A program made the position numbers and the translations under genes. Positions 1 to 6,912 of a stretch of 9,437 bases of DNA are shown piece after piece; within the stretch, counting starts at the first letter, position 1, and the number at the start of each line of letters is the position of its first letter. Below the pieces are notes generated by a model. The model had not been told where the DNA came from, ran no database searches, and was given only the letters and a program-made list of their open reading frames with translations. The stretch comes from an uncultured Rhodobacter sp. (GTDB lineage Bacteria > Pseudomonadota > Alphaproteobacteria > Rhodobacterales > Rhodobacteraceae). The stretch lies in assembly GCA_937901435.1 (NCBI GenBank), contig CALGTJ010000359.1, positions 1-9,437 of the forward strand. The letters are read 5' to 3'.

Positions 1-5
1 CCTCA

Positions 6-21
6 TTGATTCAGAGATCAA
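6..21. promoter_or_regulatory. Possible Crp/Fnr-type operator half-site pair
   Basis: Perfect 5-base inverted repeat TTGAT-N6-ATCAA at 6-10 and 17-21, about 33 bases before the likely start of the haem-protein gene. The half-sites equal those of the FNR/Anr box, but the spacer is 6 bases instead of the usual 4. A Crp/Fnr-family regulator is encoded in the same operon, so autoregulation is conceivable. The arms are short and the site lies at the window edge, so chance occurrence cannot be excluded. Confidence 0.25.
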
Positions 22-54
22 CAAACCGCGCAAGAGGGGGTGAGTAATTACGAA

Positions 55-672
55 ATGAGATACATGTTTGTTGCGCTTCTGCTGCTTGCCGCGCCTGCCA
101 GCGCCGACAGCTACGCCGGTTACGCCACCCAATGCCGTGCGCAGGTGGGCAAGATCCCGGCGTTTTCCTGCGCGGATGGAGTGCCGATCCCGGTCACGGT
201 CGATGGCGTGACCCCGACCAATTACACCAAAGGCATGACCTGTGACCGCCCCGCATTGCTGCCCAATGGCACGGGCAGTGACGGGCAATGCGTCCCCGGT
301 TTGCGCATCCTGAACCTGTCCACCGATACCATGCAGGTGTCGGTGATGTGTCGCCAAAAACATATACGCCCCGCAAACAGTCTGGAGTTCGACGAGATCG
401 ACGTGATCGCCCATGACCCTGCCACAGGCGCGACATGCTGGTTTCAGGCCTCGGCCCCGGCAGGCGAAACGATTGACGGCAGTTCTGTGCCCTCGCCCAC
501 AGATAACGCCTCTGCCAGCTTCTTTAATCCGCCAGAGGATGTGGTGGCCGATGGATGCGGCACCTGCCATGATAATGATCCGTTTATGTATAGCCCTTTC
601 GTCGGACAGGTCTGGTCGCATGTGCCGGTCAATCCCTTTGGCCCCTATTATCAGGTCAATGCGAGGGGTTGA
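55..672 (+). CDS. Secreted CxxCH haem-c-type protein, N-terminal part, interrupted by a frameshift
   Basis: Exported, probably periplasmic protein of unknown function. I place the start at the ATG at 55 because it opens directly into a signal peptide: a charged start (MRYM), a hydrophobic stretch (FVALLLLAAP) and an ASA|DS cleavage site. A GTG at 40 in the same frame is possible but adds five residues that do not suit a signal peptide, and the GAGGGGG at 34-40 suits a downstream start. The mature part holds several cysteines, a cysteine-containing region with TCDRPALLPN and SDGQCVPG segments, and a CGTCH motif (bases 556-570), the covalent haem-c attachment signature. The reading frame stops at a TGA at 670-672. 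The continuation, with a second CxxCH, lies in the next frame from 669, so this is probably the first two thirds of a protein of about 308 residues. I do not recognise a named family; haem binding is inferred from the motifs only. Confidence 0.6.
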   Translation: MRYMFVALLLLAAPASADSYAGYATQCRAQVGKIPAFSCADGVPIPVTVDGVTPTNYTKGMTCDRPALLPNGTGSDGQCVPGLRILNLSTDTMQVSVMCRQKHIRPANSLEFDEIDVIAHDPATGATCWFQASAPAGETIDGSSVPSPTDNASASFFNPPEDVVADGCGTCHDNDPFMYSPFVGQVWSHVPVNPFGPYYQVNARG

Positions 673-980
673 ATTTCGACACATGGCCCACGACCCAGAT
701 CCAGCCACGCGACAGCACCTGTACCGGCTGTCACCGCATCGGCGTCTATGAAACCTGCGGACAGTTGACGCAATGGGCCACGGGCCTTGCCCAGCCCCCC
801 GGCGCGAATGCTTTGGCAAGCATGTATCCGCTCAGCCATTACATGCCCCCCTATCACGGCCAAACCGAGGCCAGTTGGAATGTGATCAACGGACCCTCTG
901 TTGCCGCCATTTCCACCTGTTGCCTCGACCCGACCCAACCCAGTTGCAACGCCAGCCAGATCGAACGTTACCTGAAATGA
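669..980 (+). pseudogene. C-terminal part of the same CxxCH haem-c-type protein, displaced by -1 frame
   Basis: This open frame has no ribosome binding site and no good start of its own (only a TTG at 669). It begins exactly where the upstream frame ends and carries a second haem-c motif, CTGCH (bases 720-734), followed by a cysteine pair near the C-terminus (TCCLDP). Adding one base to the G-run at 665-668 or the TT at 669-670 would join both halves into one product reading ...NARG-LNFDTWP.... The join keeps two CxxCH motifs in one chain, as in small dihaem proteins. The end of the frame overlaps the start of the Crp/Fnr gene in ATGA, an arrangement expected of a translated gene. It may therefore be a recent mutation or a base-calling error in a homopolymer rather than a long-dead gene. 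Confidence 0.55.
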
Positions 981-1675
981 AAAACTCCCTGCGCTATCCC
1001 CATCTCTTGAGATCTGATGTTTTAAAAGGCTTGCCGGACGACACCAAACTTCGGCTTCTGGATGACTGCATCATGCGCAGCTTAGATCAGATCGCCCCAA
1101 TTCTGGTACAGGGAGAGCCCGTCAACGGCATGTATCTGGTCGCACATGGCTGCGTAGAGATCACCGGGATCAATACAGAGGGTCAAACCGTGCTTATTCA
1201 TCTCTCGCGTCAGGGAGAGGTTTTTGGCGACGTCGAGGCGATCGGCGAAAAACCCGCAGCCGCCAATTGTACCGCGATGGCCAATTCGGTGGTGCTGTTT
1301 TACCCTAAACAACTGTTGATCGGGTCGATGCAGTGCGTCACGTTCATGCGCAACATATTGGCGATGTCCCATGATCGTCTGGTGCGCGACAATCGGGTGA
1401 AATTTGTCGATCAATTCTATCCGGTTGATCAACGGCTCTGTGATTATCTGCACAGATTGTCCGCAGACCGGCCCGAAATCAGCAAGACACAAGCGGATCT
1501 GGCTGGGCTTTTGGGCTGTGCCCGGCAGACCCTGAACCGCGAATTAGGTCGATTGCGGGACCAGAACATCATCCAGATGGAAAAGGGCAAAATTCGCGTT
1601 ATCGATAGAAACGCCCTGTATGCACAGGCCACCAAGGGCGATGCGATTTACCAGATCCGCAAATCAATCGCCTAG
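977..1675 (+). CDS. Crp/Fnr-family transcriptional regulator
   Basis: Predicted cytoplasmic DNA-binding regulator of 232 residues, the usual length for CRP/FNR proteins. Residues about 15-125 form the cyclic-nucleotide-binding-type beta-barrel (VNGMYLVAHGCVEI and GEVFGDVEAIG segments). Residues about 168-199 form the winged helix-turn-helix (TQADLAGLLGCARQTLNREL), followed by a wing ending in IRVID. In the cassette where E. coli CRP has Arg82-Ser83, this protein reads A-A, so cAMP binding in the CRP manner is unlikely. The N-terminal cysteine cluster of FNR is absent too, so the signal is unknown. The ATG at 977 overlaps the upstream stop (ATGA), there is no clear Shine-Dalgarno sequence, and the preceding haem-type gene reads directly into it. 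This suggests translational coupling and a possible functional link with that protein. The frame is open upstream to 773, but that extension lies over the haem-protein gene and is not CRP-like. Confidence 0.88.
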   Translation: MKNSLRYPHLLRSDVLKGLPDDTKLRLLDDCIMRSLDQIAPILVQGEPVNGMYLVAHGCVEITGINTEGQTVLIHLSRQGEVFGDVEAIGEKPAAANCTAMANSVVLFYPKQLLIGSMQCVTFMRNILAMSHDRLVRDNRVKFVDQFYPVDQRLCDYLHRLSADRPEISKTQADLAGLLGCARQTLNRELGRLRDQNIIQMEKGKIRVIDRNALYAQATKGDAIYQIRKSIA

Positions 1676-1771
1676 CCCGCTTTGTAGGTTGGCGTCTATT
1701 CATCAAGAACACCTCTGCAAGAAAGCGTCAAAGCCACCAAGCCAAGCCACATCTGACCCAAAACGTCGCAT

Positions 1772-1804
1772 CTCGACACGCATGTCGAGCGCGCGGTAGC
1801 GCTC
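1772..1804. terminator. Two overlapping hairpins, probable terminator between converging genes
   Basis: Hairpin one has perfect 7-base arms CTCGACA/TGTCGAG (1772-1778, 1783-1789) with a 4-base loop. Hairpin two has perfect 6-base arms GAGCGC/GCGCTC (1787-1792, 1799-1804) with a 6-base loop, and is followed by ATTTTAG. The second fits a weak rho-independent terminator for the Crp/Fnr operon on the plus strand. On the minus strand the first is followed, a few bases on, by a GTTTTG stretch and could serve uxuA. The arms share three bases (1787-1789), so only one can be fully formed at a time. The rest of the 1676-1807 gap shows nothing else. Confidence 0.5.
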
Positions 1805-1807
1805 ATT

Positions 1808-2992
1808 TTAGTTGAGTGAATGTGAAAGACCCGCGATGACACCCCGCAATTCGGCAAGACCACGCAGACGTCCCACAAAAGGGTAGCCCGGATGCGCGCC
1901 GCGCCCAAGATCGGGACCAAGTTCATGGCCGTGATCCGGGCGCATGACGATCTGTGCGTCGGCACGCCCCTCATCAGCCCTGCGGGCCTCTTCGGCAAGC
2001 AAAGCAGCGATCAGATCGACCATATCCGTGTCGCCCGTCAGATGTTCAGCCTCCTGAAAGGACCCGTCCAGCTCTTTAGAGACATTGCGCAGATGGGCAA
2101 AGTGGATGCGATCTGCGAACTGTCGGGCTATCGCAGGCACATCGTTCACAGGATTTGCGCCAAGCGATCCACTGCACAGGGTCAGACCGTTTGCACGGTC
2201 TGGCACGGCAGACAGGATCCAGTCGATATCGGCCGCGTCCGAGACAATCCGGGGCAGGCCGAGAATATCACGGGGCGGGTCATCGGGGTGCACACACATC
2301 TTCATCCCCAAGTCCGCAGCTGCCGGAATGACTTCTTGAAGGAAGCGTTCATAATTGGCACGCAGAGCATCACGCCCAAGCCCGTCGTATCCCGACAGCG
2401 CGTTGCGCAGGCTATCGACGGAATAGCGATCATAAGCCCCCGGCAGACCCGCCATGATGCTGTTGAGCAGGACGTCCTGCATCTGCACGGTGCTTTGCTG
2501 GAACCAGATCTTCGCGGCAGAGATCGCCTCTGGAGTATAATCATCCTCGGCCTCGGGGCGTTTGAGCATGAACAATTCGAACGCCGCCATGTGCGGCGCG
2601 GAAAACCGCAAAGCCGTGCCACCCCCACGCAGCGGCGCGTTCAAGGTGGTGCGGGTCCAGTCCAGCAGCGGCATGAAGTTATAGCAGATCGTTTCAACAC
2701 CGCATGCGGCCAGATTGGCCATAGATTGACGATAGTTGGCAAAAAGGCTGCCTAAATCGCCGGTCCCCTTCTTGATATCCTCATGGATCGGCAGGCTTTC
2801 GACCACCTGCCAACTCAGGCCGACCTCTGCCGCCAGGATAATTTTTTGGCGCTCTTGGATGTCCTCGACCGACCAGACCACGCCATAGGGAATGTCATGC
2901 AATGCCGTGACCACCGCGGTTGCGCCCGTTTGCGCCACCTCTGGCAGCGTGATCTTGTCCACGGGCCCAAACCAGCGCCATCCCTCGATCAT
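1808..2992 (-). CDS. uxuA: Mannonate dehydratase
   Basis: Dehydrates D-mannonate to 2-keto-3-deoxy-D-gluconate, the last specific step of D-glucuronate breakdown before KDG kinase; a cytoplasmic, Mn2+-dependent TIM-barrel enzyme. With the start at 2992 the protein has 394 residues, the same length as E. coli UxuA, and opens MIEGWRWFGP like the family N-terminus. A GGAGA sequence seven bases upstream supports this start; an upstream TTG at 3013 adds seven unsupported residues. Family blocks are clear: VVTALHDIPYGVVWSVEDI near 27-45, VESLPIHEDIK near 64-74, CYNFMPLLDWTRT near 103-115, CVHPDDPPRDILGLPRIVS near 233-251, the TLCSGSLG cysteine (about C273), HFAHLRN (about H300) and RPDHGHELG (about D353). 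H235, C273, H300 and D353 are the expected metal ligands. The gene is divergent from the isomerase gene. UxaC and UxuB are not in the window, so the in vivo substrate could be a mannonate-like aldonate made by the neighbouring reductase and lactonase. Confidence 0.95.
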   Translation of the reverse strand: MIEGWRWFGPVDKITLPEVAQTGATAVVTALHDIPYGVVWSVEDIQERQKIILAAEVGLSWQVVESLPIHEDIKKGTGDLGSLFANYRQSMANLAACGVETICYNFMPLLDWTRTTLNAPLRGGGTALRFSAPHMAAFELFMLKRPEAEDDYTPEAISAAKIWFQQSTVQMQDVLLNSIMAGLPGAYDRYSVDSLRNALSGYDGLGRDALRANYERFLQEVIPAAADLGMKMCVHPDDPPRDILGLPRIVSDAADIDWILSAVPDRANGLTLCSGSLGANPVNDVPAIARQFADRIHFAHLRNVSKELDGSFQEAEHLTGDTDMVDLIAALLAEEARRADEGRADAQIVMRPDHGHELGPDLGRGAHPGYPFVGRLRGLAELRGVIAGLSHSLN

Positions 2993-3036
2993 CTTGTTGT
3001 CTCCGTCAAACAATGTGTCGGGCCAGCCAAAGGCTT

Positions 3037-3054
3037 TTGCGACTGGTATGCAAG
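3037..3054. promoter_or_regulatory. Candidate GntR/FadR-type operator in the uxuA/isomerase divergent region
   Basis: The 107-base region between the two divergent starts contains CTGGTATGCAAG (3043-3054), an imperfect palindrome in which TGGTAT equals one half of the TGGTATACCA-like site bound by UxuR-type GntR regulators. It lies within TTGC-N9-GCAA (3037-3040, 3050-3053). On the minus strand it reads CTTG-CAT-ACCAGTCG, close to CTTG-TTAG-ACCATTCG on the plus strand in the other divergent region of this cluster. I see no convincing -35/-10 pair for either direction. Confidence 0.3.
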
Positions 3055-3099
3055 ACCGATCTCGCCGTAAGCTGGCGCTATCATCACCGGAGCCTGATC

Positions 3100-4068
3100 A
3101 TGTTACCCAACCGCCCCCGCTACGCCGCCCGCCTGAACGCCTTCAAACTTGGCCTGCCGGGCAAGCCGACGATTGCGGATATGATCGCGCGGGCCGCTCA
3201 GGCCGGGCTGGATGCGGCGGATCTGAATTATCCTGATCATTTTGCCAGCCACACACCGGCAGAATTGGGGCGCGTGCTGGCCGATGCGGGCATGGCCGTG
3301 AACGGGCTTGCCATGCGCTATTACACCGATCCGGGGTTCAAGCTGGGGGCGTTTACGCATCCCGATCCTGTTGTGCGCCAAGCGGCGCTGGATGTGACCA
3401 AACAGGGGCTGGATGCACTGGCCGAGATGGGCGGCAAGATCATGACGCTTTGGATGGGTCAGGATGGCGTCGATTACTCGTTTCAAGGCAACTATGGCGT
3501 GATGTGGGACAATACGATTGCCTGCTTGCAAGAGGTGGCGGATCACAACCCTGATCTGGACATTGCGATTGAGTACAAACCCAACGAGCCGCGCGCCTAT
3601 GCGCTGATGCCCGATGCGGCGACGACACTATTGGCGGTGAAAGAGGCGGTGCGCGACAATATCGGGGTCACGCTGGACTTTGCCCATGTGCTTTACGCCG
3701 ACGAGATGCCGGCCCATGCGGCGCATCTGATCGCGCGGCACTCGCGGCTGATGGGGGTGCATCTGAACGACGGCTATGGCAAGCGCGACGACGGTTTGAT
3801 GGTGGGCACGGTGCATCCGATCCAGACAGTCGAGTTGTTCGTGGAGCTGCACCGGATTGGCTATGACGGGGTGATATATTTCGACACGTTCCCCGATCAT
3901 GGCGGGCTGAATCCGGTGGAAGAGGCGCGCACCAATATTCAACTTGTCGAGCGTTTGCGCACCATTGCAGCGGGCTTGGTGGATCATAAAGAATTACAGG
4001 CCGCGATTGCCATGCAGGACGCAACACGGTCCATGCGGATCGTCGCGGGCGCGCTGTATGGGGCCTGA
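3100..4068 (+). CDS. Sugar isomerase/epimerase (xylose-isomerase-like TIM barrel)
   Basis: Predicted cytoplasmic metal-dependent sugar or sugar-phosphate isomerase/epimerase of 322 residues. I choose the ATG at 3100 because GGAG lies seven bases upstream and the product then starts close to the first barrel helix; a longer frame to 3013 would run across the promoter region. Likely metal and substrate residues are spaced as in this fold: E158 in AIEYKPNEPRA, D193 and H196 in TLDFAHVLYADE, H221 in GVHLNDGYG, and D262 in IYFDTFPDHGG. The aspartate at the fourth position resembles rhamnose/xylose-isomerase-type members more than D-tagatose 3-epimerases, which use glutamate. It heads a two-gene operon with the PfkB kinase three bases downstream, so an isomerisation followed by phosphorylation is plausible. 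The exact sugar cannot be read from the sequence. Confidence 0.85.
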   Translation: MLPNRPRYAARLNAFKLGLPGKPTIADMIARAAQAGLDAADLNYPDHFASHTPAELGRVLADAGMAVNGLAMRYYTDPGFKLGAFTHPDPVVRQAALDVTKQGLDALAEMGGKIMTLWMGQDGVDYSFQGNYGVMWDNTIACLQEVADHNPDLDIAIEYKPNEPRAYALMPDAATTLLAVKEAVRDNIGVTLDFAHVLYADEMPAHAAHLIARHSRLMGVHLNDGYGKRDDGLMVGTVHPIQTVELFVELHRIGYDGVIYFDTFPDHGGLNPVEEARTNIQLVERLRTIAAGLVDHKELQAAIAMQDATRSMRIVAGALYGA

Positions 4069-4071
4069 GCG

Positions 4072-4971
4072 ATGAGGTGTGATGTTCTGGTCGTTGGCGC
4101 GTTGCATCTGGACGTGATTGTCAACGCTCCTGCACTGCCGCGTCTGGACGAGACCTTGCGCGGCACATCCGTGGCCTATGCTTTTGGAGGAAAGGGTGGC
4201 AATCAGGCCGTGGCACTTGCTAGGATGGGCGCAGGCGTCGCCATGGCCGGGCGCATTGGGCAGGATGGGTTTGCGGATCGGATCACCGAGGTGCTGGACC
4301 GGGCGGGTGTGGATCACCGACAGGTTTTGCGCCAGCCCGGTGCGTCGGGGATGAGCGTCGCGATTGTGGACGATGCGGGGGATTACGGCGCGGTGATCGT
4401 CTCGGCGGCTAATCTGGACATTGCCCCGGATGACATTGTGATCCCCGAGGGAACAAGGCTGATCTGCTTGCAGAACGAGATTTCCGAAAGCGTGAACATC
4501 GCCCTTGCCCGCGCGGCGCACGTACTCGGGATTGCAGTGATGTTGAACGCCGCACCCGCACGGGCTGTGACTGCGGGAACAGAGGCTCTGTATCAGACGC
4601 TGATCGTCAACCGGATCGAGGCGCTGGATATGACGGGCAAAGACGAGGCACATCAAGCGGCCCTTGCCTTGCGCGCCTGCGGGTATGAACGGGTGCTTGT
4701 GACCCTTGGCGGCGAGGGCGTTGTGGTCGCAGAGGGAGAGAGCGTCACGCATTATCCCGGCCATAGCGTTCAGGTGGTGTCGACCCATGGGGCGGGGGAT
4801 GCCTTTGTCGGGGCCTTTGCCGCGCGGCTTTGCCAAGGGGACATGACAGAGGACGCCGTGCATTTCGCCCAAGCAGCCGCGGCATTGCACGTCTCTTGCC
4901 CTGTCGCCCAGCGCGACCGGATCACCGTAGACGCCGTGCGCGCCTTTCAGCGCGGCACGGTCAAGCGGTAG
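4072..4971 (+). CDS. PfkB/ribokinase-family carbohydrate kinase
   Basis: Predicted cytoplasmic ATP-dependent sugar kinase, 299 residues, the normal length for ribokinases. The N-terminal sugar-binding signature GGKGGNQA is at residues 39-46, LQNEI at about 133-137, the TLGGEG nucleotide-site strand at 211-216, and the C-terminal PfkB signature STHGAGDAF at 237-245 with the catalytic base D243. The usual first aspartate of DTxGAGD is a serine here. The GGKGGNQA form is that of ribokinase rather than KDG kinase (KdgK), so ribose-like or ketose substrates are more likely than 2-keto-3-deoxygluconate, but the gene sits beside uxuA. The start follows the isomerase stop by three bases, implying co-transcription. 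The last 25 bases overlap the 3' end of the convergent lactonase gene. Confidence 0.9.
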   Translation: MRCDVLVVGALHLDVIVNAPALPRLDETLRGTSVAYAFGGKGGNQAVALARMGAGVAMAGRIGQDGFADRITEVLDRAGVDHRQVLRQPGASGMSVAIVDDAGDYGAVIVSAANLDIAPDDIVIPEGTRLICLQNEISESVNIALARAAHVLGIAVMLNAAPARAVTAGTEALYQTLIVNRIEALDMTGKDEAHQAALALRACGYERVLVTLGGEGVVVAEGESVTHYPGHSVQVVSTHGAGDAFVGAFAARLCQGDMTEDAVHFAQAAAALHVSCPVAQRDRITVDAVRAFQRGTVKR

Positions 4972-5783
4972 AATTCACAGGCTGTACCGCCGAAAATGCG
5001 GGCCTGCTGGTCTATAGCCAAATGCGCAGTCAGGGTCTGCGCGGTCTCGCGCCAGCGGTCGTAACTGGATTGCAGCAGGCAGACAGGCCAGTCCGATCCC
5101 CACATGATGCGATCCGCCCCAAACACGGTCAGGATGTGATCGACATAGGGCCTCAGGTCGTCAATCTGCCAGCCGTCCTTGGCCTCTGTGACAATCCCGG
5201 ACAGCTTGAGGCAGGCCGTTGTATCCTGTGCCAGCCGCATGATCCCGGCGGCCCAATCGTCAAAGGCCTGATCCCAGATCTGGGGTTTCATGCAGTGGTC
5301 GATCACGCAGCGCATGTCGGGGTAGCGCGTCAACAGGGTATGAAAATTCGCCAGATGCTGCGGAAAGCCAAGCGCGTCAAAGGTCAGATCAAGGTCGATG
5401 AGCGCGCGATAGGCCCACTGCACATCGTCGCGCAGCATCCAATTAACATCTGGAATGTCCTGAATCATCGGGCGCACACCCTTGAACTTGGGATGCGCCG
5501 CGAGGCGTTGCAGATGGGGCAGATTTGCGGGGTCTTCGAAGTTGATCCAGCCGACGACCCCGCCGACACTGGGCGTCGCATCCGCGAGGCCCAGCATATA
5601 TTCGGTTTCCTCGATCGTTGGCGCGGCTTGCACCAGCACCGTCTGGTCAATGCCATGCGCCGTCAACAGCGAGACCAGATCTTGTGGTCCATAGACCCGG
5701 CTGAGGATCGGATGGTCCTTGGGCATCCAGCCGTAATCCCCACGCGCCGGGTTCCAGTAGTGTTGATGGGCATCGACCTGCAT
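4947..5783 (-). CDS. Amidohydrolase-family sugar lactonase (L-fuconolactonase-like, COG3618)
   Basis: Predicted to hydrolyse an aldonolactone to the aldonate; 278 residues, typical of the L-fucono-/L-rhamnono-lactonase group of the amidohydrolase-2 family. Seen motifs: the N-terminal HxH strand in DAHQHYWNPARGDYGWM (H6, H8), KGVRPMIQD near 101-109, CVIDHCMKP near 159-167 (H163), ACLKLSG near 190-196, and MWGSDWPV near 227-234 with D231 as the expected catalytic or metal aspartate. It starts three bases after the aldo/keto reductase stop, with AGGAG eight bases before the ATG inside the reductase gene, so the two are one operon. The pairing matches the dehydrogenase-lactonase order of the oxidative L-fucose pathway. 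The specific sugar (fucose, galactose, arabinose or rhamnose type) is not decided by the sequence. Confidence 0.9.
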   Translation of the reverse strand: MQVDAHQHYWNPARGDYGWMPKDHPILSRVYGPQDLVSLLTAHGIDQTVLVQAAPTIEETEYMLGLADATPSVGGVVGWINFEDPANLPHLQRLAAHPKFKGVRPMIQDIPDVNWMLRDDVQWAYRALIDLDLTFDALGFPQHLANFHTLLTRYPDMRCVIDHCMKPQIWDQAFDDWAAGIMRLAQDTTACLKLSGIVTEAKDGWQIDDLRPYVDHILTVFGADRIMWGSDWPVCLLQSSYDRWRETAQTLTAHLAIDQQARIFGGTACEFYRLTVPR

Positions 5784-5786
5784 GGG

Positions 5787-6818
5787 TTAAGCTCCTGTTG
5801 GCGCATCCTCGCGCATCAGACCCTTGGCCTTCAGTTCGGCCCAAAGCGCTGCGGGGATCGCAGTATGGGCAGCGGCGATATTGCCGTCCATCTCGTCCAC
5901 CCCCTGCCCGCCGGGGATGACGGACACCACGCTGGGGTGCAGCAGCGGGAACTGAAACGCAGCATCTACCAGACGCACGCCATGGGCCTCGCACACGGCC
6001 TGTATCGCGCCGACCTTATCGAGGATGTCCTGCGGCGCAAGTTCATAGTTGTAATAGGCGCCCTGCCGTGGCCCGGTCGCCAGAATGCCCGAGTTATACG
6101 GCCCGCCCAGAATGATCCCGATGCCGCGCGCCTCGCACAGCGGCAGAAAGCTGGTCAGAGCCTCTTGTTCTAGCAGCGTATAGCGTCCGGCGAGCAGGAA
6201 CATGTCATAATCGCCGCGCTCTGCCAGTTGCTGACAGACCTCCCACTCGTTCACGCCCGCGCCGAAAGCTTTGATCACGCCTTCGTTGCGCAGCTTTTCC
6301 AGCGCGTGATAGCCCCCCGCCATCAGTTGATCGACCTTGGCGTTCACATTGGCACGGCTGCCTTGGTTGGGCATATCTATATCATGAGCCAGCAGGATAT
6401 CGATGCGGCTGACGCCCAGACGCTCCAGCGAAAACTCAACAGAGCGCATCACGCCATCGTAGGAATAATTATACTCTTCGCGCCGCGCGGGGACCTCGAA
6501 CCACTTGCCTTCGCCATCCGCCGCCGAAGGATCGCAGGCGTGCAACAGTCGGCCCACTTTGGTGGACAGCACATATTCATCGCGTGGTTTCCCGCGAAGG
6601 AACCTGTTCACCCGCGTCTCGCTGAGACCATAGCCGTACAGCGGCGCGGTATCGTAATAGCGCACACCCGCATCCCACGCCTTTTGCAAAATAGCATGGG
6701 CCTCGTCATCGGTGATCGCGCGGTAAAGGTTGCCCAGCGGCGCGGTGCCCATGCCCAGTTCGGTAAAGGTCAGGCCCCCGTTGCCCAAACGATCCCAATG
6801 TCTTGTGTTGAACGCCAT
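5787..6818 (-). CDS. Aldo/keto reductase, probable aldose (L-fucose/D-threo-aldose) 1-dehydrogenase
   Basis: Predicted NAD(P)-dependent cytoplasmic oxidoreductase, 343 residues, oxidising an aldose at C1 to the lactone. The full AKR catalytic tetrad is visible: D56 and Y61 in YYDTAPLYGYGLSE, K87 in VLSTKVGR, H145 in ILLAHDID. The insert with WFEVP (106-110) and the C-terminal PGGQGVDEMDGN segment are of the kind seen in D-threo-aldose 1-dehydrogenase / L-fucose dehydrogenase and the related pyridoxal 4-dehydrogenase group. The pyridoxal alternative is unlikely because a sugar lactonase follows immediately. GGAGG lies six bases before the ATG. The gene is divergent from the BtpA-like gene, with 94 bases between the starts. 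Confidence 0.9.
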   Translation of the reverse strand: MAFNTRHWDRLGNGGLTFTELGMGTAPLGNLYRAITDDEAHAILQKAWDAGVRYYDTAPLYGYGLSETRVNRFLRGKPRDEYVLSTKVGRLLHACDPSAADGEGKWFEVPARREEYNYSYDGVMRSVEFSLERLGVSRIDILLAHDIDMPNQGSRANVNAKVDQLMAGGYHALEKLRNEGVIKAFGAGVNEWEVCQQLAERGDYDMFLLAGRYTLLEQEALTSFLPLCEARGIGIILGGPYNSGILATGPRQGAYYNYELAPQDILDKVGAIQAVCEAHGVRLVDAAFQFPLLHPSVVSVIPGGQGVDEMDGNIAAAHTAIPAALWAELKAKGLMREDAPTGA

Positions 6819-6842
6819 GTTGTCCTCCGTCGGTTTGATGCC

Positions 6843-6853
6843 TTGTTAGACCA
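6843..6853. promoter_or_regulatory. Candidate FadR-subfamily GntR operator in the reductase/BtpA divergent region
   Basis: TTGTTAGACCA fits the TNGT-N3-ACNA pattern described for FadR-subfamily GntR regulators. It lies 25 bases from the reductase start and 60 bases from the BtpA-like start, a position where binding could block the minus-strand gene directly. A further inverted repeat, TCTGG-N14-CCAGA (6860-6864, 6879-6883), follows. No GntR gene is in the window, so this rests on pattern match only. Confidence 0.35.
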
Positions 6854-6912
6854 TTCGGCTCTGGACTGCACTCAGAACCCAGATAGTCTTTGCCGCGAGG
6901 AGGACAAAACAC

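Noticed and set aside
661..675. Programmed -1 ribosomal frameshift site.
   Set aside because: No X-XXY-YYZ heptamer in the correct phase and no obvious strong stem-loop directly after it; a mutation or homopolymer error is simpler.
773..976. N-terminal extension of the Crp/Fnr regulator.
   Set aside because: The residues are Pro/Arg/His-rich, overlie the haem-protein frame and are not CRP-like; the ATG at 977 gives a normal-length protein.
1892..2755. A 287-codon open frame on the plus strand.
   Set aside because: It is antisense to uxuA, whose family match is complete over its whole length.
3013..3099. Upstream ATG for the isomerase and upstream TTG for uxuA, which would make the divergent genes abut.
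   Set aside because: Both later starts have Shine-Dalgarno sequences at good spacing and family-typical N-termini, and the region between them carries operator-like sequence.
3994..4890. A 298-codon open frame on the minus strand.
   Set aside because: It is the complement of the PfkB kinase gene, with no motif of its own.
4830..6173. A 447-codon open frame on the plus strand.
   Set aside because: It spans the end of the kinase gene and is then antisense to the lactonase and reductase genes, with low-complexity composition and no family motif.
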